From: Symsagittifera roscoffensis
Lineage: Eukaryota; Xenacoelomorpha; Acoela; Convolutidae
Assembly: GCF_963678635.1 (NCBI RefSeq)
Contig: NC_087067.1
Span: 38,659,682 to 38,723,681, forward strand
Direction: 5' to 3'
Length of the DNA stretch: 64,000 nucleotides
The position numbers and the translations under genes were made by a program. Below, one piece after another: positions 61,027-64,000 of this stretch (the first letter of the stretch is position 1; each line of letters opens with the position of its first letter). A model generated the notes under the pieces. That model did no database searches and was not told where the DNA came from. It worked only from the letters and a program-made list of their open reading frames with translations.

Positions 61027-64000
61027 GAGTTAAATAAATTGCTTCTCTAAGGTGTGATATTGTTTAATGAGTCAGAATATAATATATTAATACTAAATAT
61101 AAGGTCTTAAATTAATTATTCCTTTTTTTTTCTCAAACTGAGCAGTTGAGCGGTTGAGTAGAAGTGAACAATCTTAAAAGTAATCAAAATAACAGAACAA
61201 ATTGAGTTAAAATATCGACGGTTGATGAATGGTCGAACATCACTAGAAAATGAGCTTTCCGTAGTTCACAGTCGCATAACTGAGAGTTTAGAGGGACCAA
61301 TTCGGAAAACAAAAATAAAGGCCTTAATTGAATCTTGCAAGAGTATTCTCGAAAAAGCATTAGCTAAAAATGATGAACTTGTGATATTAGCTAATAAAAC
61401 CGATAACCATAGCAAATTATTAACGGAGTTGGCTGCATGGTGGGATAGGATAGTTAAAGTTAACGATGAAGTAACTGGTAAGGCTCGCGCTCATATGGAA
61501 TCTAATCAAGCTTCAGAGGTCTGCGTCAGTGAAACTAGTCGATCAAAAGTTTCATCAAAATCGGCAAAATCCGGGTCGAGTAAGCAAAGCTCAATGAAAT
61601 CATTGACTCCAAGTGAGCGCCGCAAAGAGCTGCTCCTAGCGAAGATGAAGCGAGAAGAGTTGGAAAAACAACATGAAGCAACCTTAAGACTGAAACAACA
61701 GGAAGCCATCATCGAAGAGCAACAGCATTTGATTGAGATGGAACGAAAACAACAAGAAATTAAATTTGAAATTGACCGTAAAGAGCAAGAACATCGTTTA
61801 CGAATCGAAAAAAGTCGGCTTGAAATGGAACGATTAAGCGAAGAAAATCGTATTAAAGTAGCTGAAGCAAAAATGGTTGAAACTGAATACCTCGAAGAGT
61901 CTGAAATAGATCAGCATCTCGAGCTGGCGTCTTCGGTTGATCGTCGTTCTGACAGGGTAAACGATTGGGTTGATCATGCATTAGAAAACCAAAAAGGACC
62001 CAAGGTAGTTCCGTCTTCTTCAAAGTTTGAAAACTGTATAAATATAGAAAGTGGTTCGCATCAACACAGAAATGTGTCCACAGCGGAAGCCTCACCTCGG
62101 CGATCGTTGCCGAATCGGACTTTTGATTGTGATCAACAATGTTATCCCTATCAACCAACCGTCTCCTTCAGCGATGGCGATGGAATCAAGCACGCTGTAT
62201 CCACTAATCCTGAGCACAAAACGCAGTCGTTGCTTATTTCCAATAACGCTACACTTTGCGAAAACAATACATCATCATTTTTTAATCCAGCTGGAACAGC
62301 AGCTACCAATACTCCGGTATGCTGTTACTTCTCTCTACCTCATCCTTCGTCTTCCATTCAACATATCCCCGTCAACAACTTCAATAACGATTCCCGAGTT
62401 GTTGGAAACATGCCTGCCATCTCCAATCAATACTCTGGATACATCCCCCATGCCATTGTGTCACAACCACCTGCAAATTTAATCTGCAGAAATCAAAACT
62501 TGCTATCACATAACGTGTATAGCAACCCTGCGTCAGTGAACAATCCGTTTAGCGGACAGTCTGCCGTTATTAGTCAGCCCAACTTGCCACTAATGTCACA
62601 GTGGACACCCGCAGTCACCCAATGTATCACTGGGGTAACAAGTGATGGTAACACAAACCCATCAGTTGGTGTTTTTTCATCCGTAACGCCAATATCTCAG
62701 CAACAATTCCCCCACGTATCAAGTGGTGGTACCGTTTACTATGGGTTTCCCAATCACGACGCATCGGCTGAAAACACTTACATATATCAGCAGCAACCTT
62801 TTGCAGCTGATCCTAGCAACACATTGCCGTCGTTGCAACGAGCTCCCAAACCGCAAGCCGTGACACTGAATGACTTAGTCCAAGCTCTGTCAGTCTCAAA
62901 GAAGGATCCCCTTCCAGAATGGAAGCTGGCCCAGTACGATGATGTGAAGTTGACTTATTTAAAAACATTAGTCGCGGGAAAAGCTAAGTCAGCCATAGCA
63001 GAGTTCGCATACAGTGGAAGAATGTATAAAGATGCTCTGAAAACTCTAGAAAGAAAGTTTGGCCAGCCACAAAACGTAATTACGGCCTACCTTGATAAGT
63101 TGTCCAGTTTCCCGCAGCTTCGAATGCACAACTCTGAGAACATCATTAGCTTCTCGATGACCATTTCAAGTCTAGTGGCTGTCTTTAGGTCTCTTGATTA
63201 TGAAGAAGATTTGAAAAGCGTCTCTTTGTTAAATCAAGCTCTTTCGAAAATTCCACCAAACATGAGAGAATCGTGGTCACTTTTTGTCGTGAAACGTAAT
63301 TGGTCACGCCCCAACCTAATTGACTTTAACAATTGGTTAAAGGATAAAGCAGAAGCTCATGAGCAAATGAAAAATATGCCTGGAAAGCCCAAAGTCGAAG
63401 AGCCATCCAAAACTAAAGCTGTAACGAGAGTTTTTGCCTCGACAAGTACAGTTGAGAAAAAGTTTGAATATCCTTCTTGTATCCTCTGCAAGGGGAAACA
63501 TGCCTTGTGGAAGTGTTCTGTGTTTAAGGAGAAAACTCCAACACAACGTGCGAAATTCTCTGCGGAAAACAAATTGTGCTTCTCCTGCTTACAAGGGAAC
63601 CACGCATTCCGGCAATGTCCCAGAGCAAAGAAATGCACCAAACCAGGTTGCACTAGCACCCATAGTGTACTTCTCCATGGGGCTGAACGTGTTTTTCCTA
63701 GTCGAAATCCGGACAAAAATGATAGCCATACAAGACCCAACGCTGGTCAACCAAGATCTAATGCAGAGCCGGATAAAGCGAGCACAAACGCTGATCGAAA
63801 ATCATTCAGCAAGAATATACCAAACGCAAGTTCGAATCATGCAGACATTAATCCCGTTCCGTTGGATGTAAGTTGCGCAATCTCGAACGACCAATCATCA
63901 ATCATAACATCGAAAGGGTTACTGCCCATAATCAAGCTCCAAGTTTCCACCGATTTCCAGAGTGCTGATTGTTTAACATTGTGTGACTCAGCATCTAGTC
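60427..64000 (+). mobile_element. BEL/Pao-type LTR retrotransposon, left part (runs off the window)
   Basis: After the leader frame, a gag-pol frame opens at 61226 and stays open to the window end (925 codons). Order: N-terminal gag, charged coiled coil at about 61620-61880 (LRIEKSRLEMERLSEENR), a Ser/Asn/Gln-rich linker, a DUF1759-like gag core (EWKLAQYDDVKL, ALKTLERKFGQPQNVI; 62900-63370), zinc knuckles (CILCKGKHALWKC, CFSCLQGNHAFRQC), and the beginning of a DUF1758-type protease (LLPIIKLQVST, CDSASS). Reverse transcriptase would follow beyond 64 kb. As far as seen it looks whole, with no break noticed, so probably young. The LTR is not delimited; it should end before about 60.4 kb. It lies antisense to prominin. 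Confidence 0.85.

Overview
The window is animal (metazoan) genomic DNA. It is AT-rich and intron-rich, with GT-AG introns, two recognisable animal genes and many short transposon-derived repeats. I cannot name the species; an invertebrate is likely (inference). No prokaryotic gene, rRNA gene or CRISPR array is seen. A 200-base run of N at 10498-10697 is an assembly gap.

The left third (about 0.9-19.2 kb, + strand) is a nine-exon gene for a MIDEAS/TRERF1/ZNF541-type corepressor: an ELM2 domain split over exons 4-5, a SANT domain split over exons 6-7, and a C-terminal C2H2 zinc finger split over exons 8-9. All splice phases agree and give 980 residues. Proteins of this family scaffold HDAC1/2 in the mitotic deacetylase complex (MiDAC). 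Its introns and 3' flank carry at least 17 copies or pieces of one ~450-bp repeat, all in the sense direction; four copies end within about 60 bp of a real splice acceptor.

About 19.2-29.8 kb lies between two convergent genes. It holds more copies of that repeat, tRNA-like relics and a decayed LINE on the - strand (27.0-28.96 kb).

The right half (58.2 kb down to 29.8 kb, - strand) is a prominin (CD133) family gene. Nineteen exons join in phase and give 1226 residues: most of extracellular loop 1, TM3, TM4, loop 2, TM5, and then an unusually long cytoplasmic tail of about 615 residues, where family members usually have roughly 50-60. The N-terminal exons (signal peptide, TM1, TM2) are not found and probably lie beyond 64 kb. 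Its introns hold helentron-like non-autonomous elements (some in head-to-tail tandem), a hAT MITE with perfect 8-bp target duplications, a mariner-type foldback MITE nested in another element, a ~2-kb minisatellite and a recent 112-bp tandem duplication.

The right edge (60.4-64 kb, + strand) is the left part of a BEL/Pao-type LTR retrotransposon, antisense to prominin: a leader reading frame, then a long gag-pol frame with coiled coil, gag core, zinc knuckles and the start of the protease. It runs off the window and looks whole as far as it can be seen.
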